From JBLNBU01 sp050260215 (GTDB taxonomy: Bacteria; Pseudomonadota; Alphaproteobacteria; Rhodospirillales; Magnetospirillaceae): DNA of 8,101 bases. The stretch is from assembly GCA_050260215.1 (NCBI GenBank), contig JBLNBU010000196.1:1-8101 (forward strand), given 5' to 3'. Of this stretch, positions 6,223-8,101 are shown one piece after another (the first letter of the stretch is position 1; every line of letters begins with the position of its first letter). A program made the translations under genes and the position numbers. The notes beneath the pieces were generated by a model. It worked only from the letters and a program-made list of their open reading frames with translations. It was not told where the DNA came from and did no database searches.

Positions 6223-6252
6223 TTGCAGAGACGATGGTTTCCCCACCATAAT
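6223..6252 (+). promoter_or_regulatory. Candidate promoter of the PAS sensor kinase
   Basis: TTGCAG (6223-6228) and CATAAT (6247-6252, 5/6 match to TATAAT) are separated by 18 bp, giving a leader of roughly 85 nt before the ATG at 6345. The short inverted repeat ATGGT/ACCAT occupies the spacer and could be an operator. By-eye prediction. Confidence 0.35.
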
Positions 6253-6344
6253 GAGGGGGCAGGCTTCGACTCATCTGCGGGCGATACATCAACCCGCGAT
6301 TGGAATACCCGCGTGCTCGATCGACCAAGCCCGGCCATGTGACG

Positions 6345-8101
<1,757 letters not shown>

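Larger units (their letters stand above)
6086..6344. other. Divergent intergenic region
   Basis: These 259 bp separate the divergent solute-binding protein and sensor kinase genes. I find no supported RNA gene or small ORF here. The middle part (about 6141-6310) is noticeably more AT-rich than the genes. It holds a GCGGCCGC palindrome (6186-6193), a short inverted repeat ATGGT/ACCAT around TTCCCC (6234-6249), and one plausible plus-strand promoter at 6223-6252. A minus-strand TTGACG (6147-6142) could be a -35 for the binding-protein gene, but no good -10 sits at the right distance. Confidence 0.5.

Noticed and set aside
6211..6228. Sigma-54-like promoter (TTGCGGCC ... TTGCA)
   Set aside because: The GG-to-GC spacing is 8 rather than 10 and the -24 element lacks the TGGCAC core.

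Overview
The window is GC-rich (visibly well over 60% G+C) and densely packed with genes. Codon choice and protein style (EnvZ-like kinase, solitary periplasmic binding protein, hybrid kinase) suggest an alphaproteobacterium, perhaps a Rhodospirillales/Magnetospirillum-like organism. This placement is inference, as there is no rRNA or other phylogenetic marker here.

Region A (1-3144, minus strand) is a heavy-metal efflux operon read right to left. It holds a secreted YtkA/FixH-like Met- and His-containing protein (3144-2746), a TolC/CusC-type outer-membrane factor (2735-1461) and a CusB-type periplasmic adaptor with two tandem heavy-metal-binding motifs (1464-49). Spacing is 10 bp and then a 4-bp GTGA overlap. 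The RND pump (CusA-like) is not in the window; if present it should lie beyond position 1. A strong palindromic repeat lies at 5-43, just after the adaptor stop codon.

Region B (3145-3260) is a divergent control region. It contains two TGTAAA direct repeats spaced exactly 10 bp apart, the geometry bound by OmpR/PhoB-type regulators, together with plausible promoter elements for both directions.

Region C (3261-5323, plus strand) encodes a two-component system: an EnvZ-like histidine kinase with a His/Met-rich periplasmic loop, overlapping by ATGA an OmpR-family response regulator. The likely circuit is that periplasmic metal (Cu(I)/Ag(I) best fits the methionine-rich motifs) is sensed by the kinase, and the regulator then binds the shared promoter region and induces the efflux operon, possibly also its own.

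Region D (5324-8101) has a solitary periplasmic solute-binding protein on the minus strand, whose stop codon abuts the regulator's stop codon with no gap. After a 259-bp intergenic region comes a divergent membrane-bound PAS-containing histidine kinase that runs off the right edge. It is probably a hybrid kinase, but any receiver domain would be outside the window.

I see no convincing previously undescribed system. The best leads are the direct-repeat operator, the degenerate first copy of the metal-binding motif in the adaptor, and the divergent binding-protein/kinase pair.
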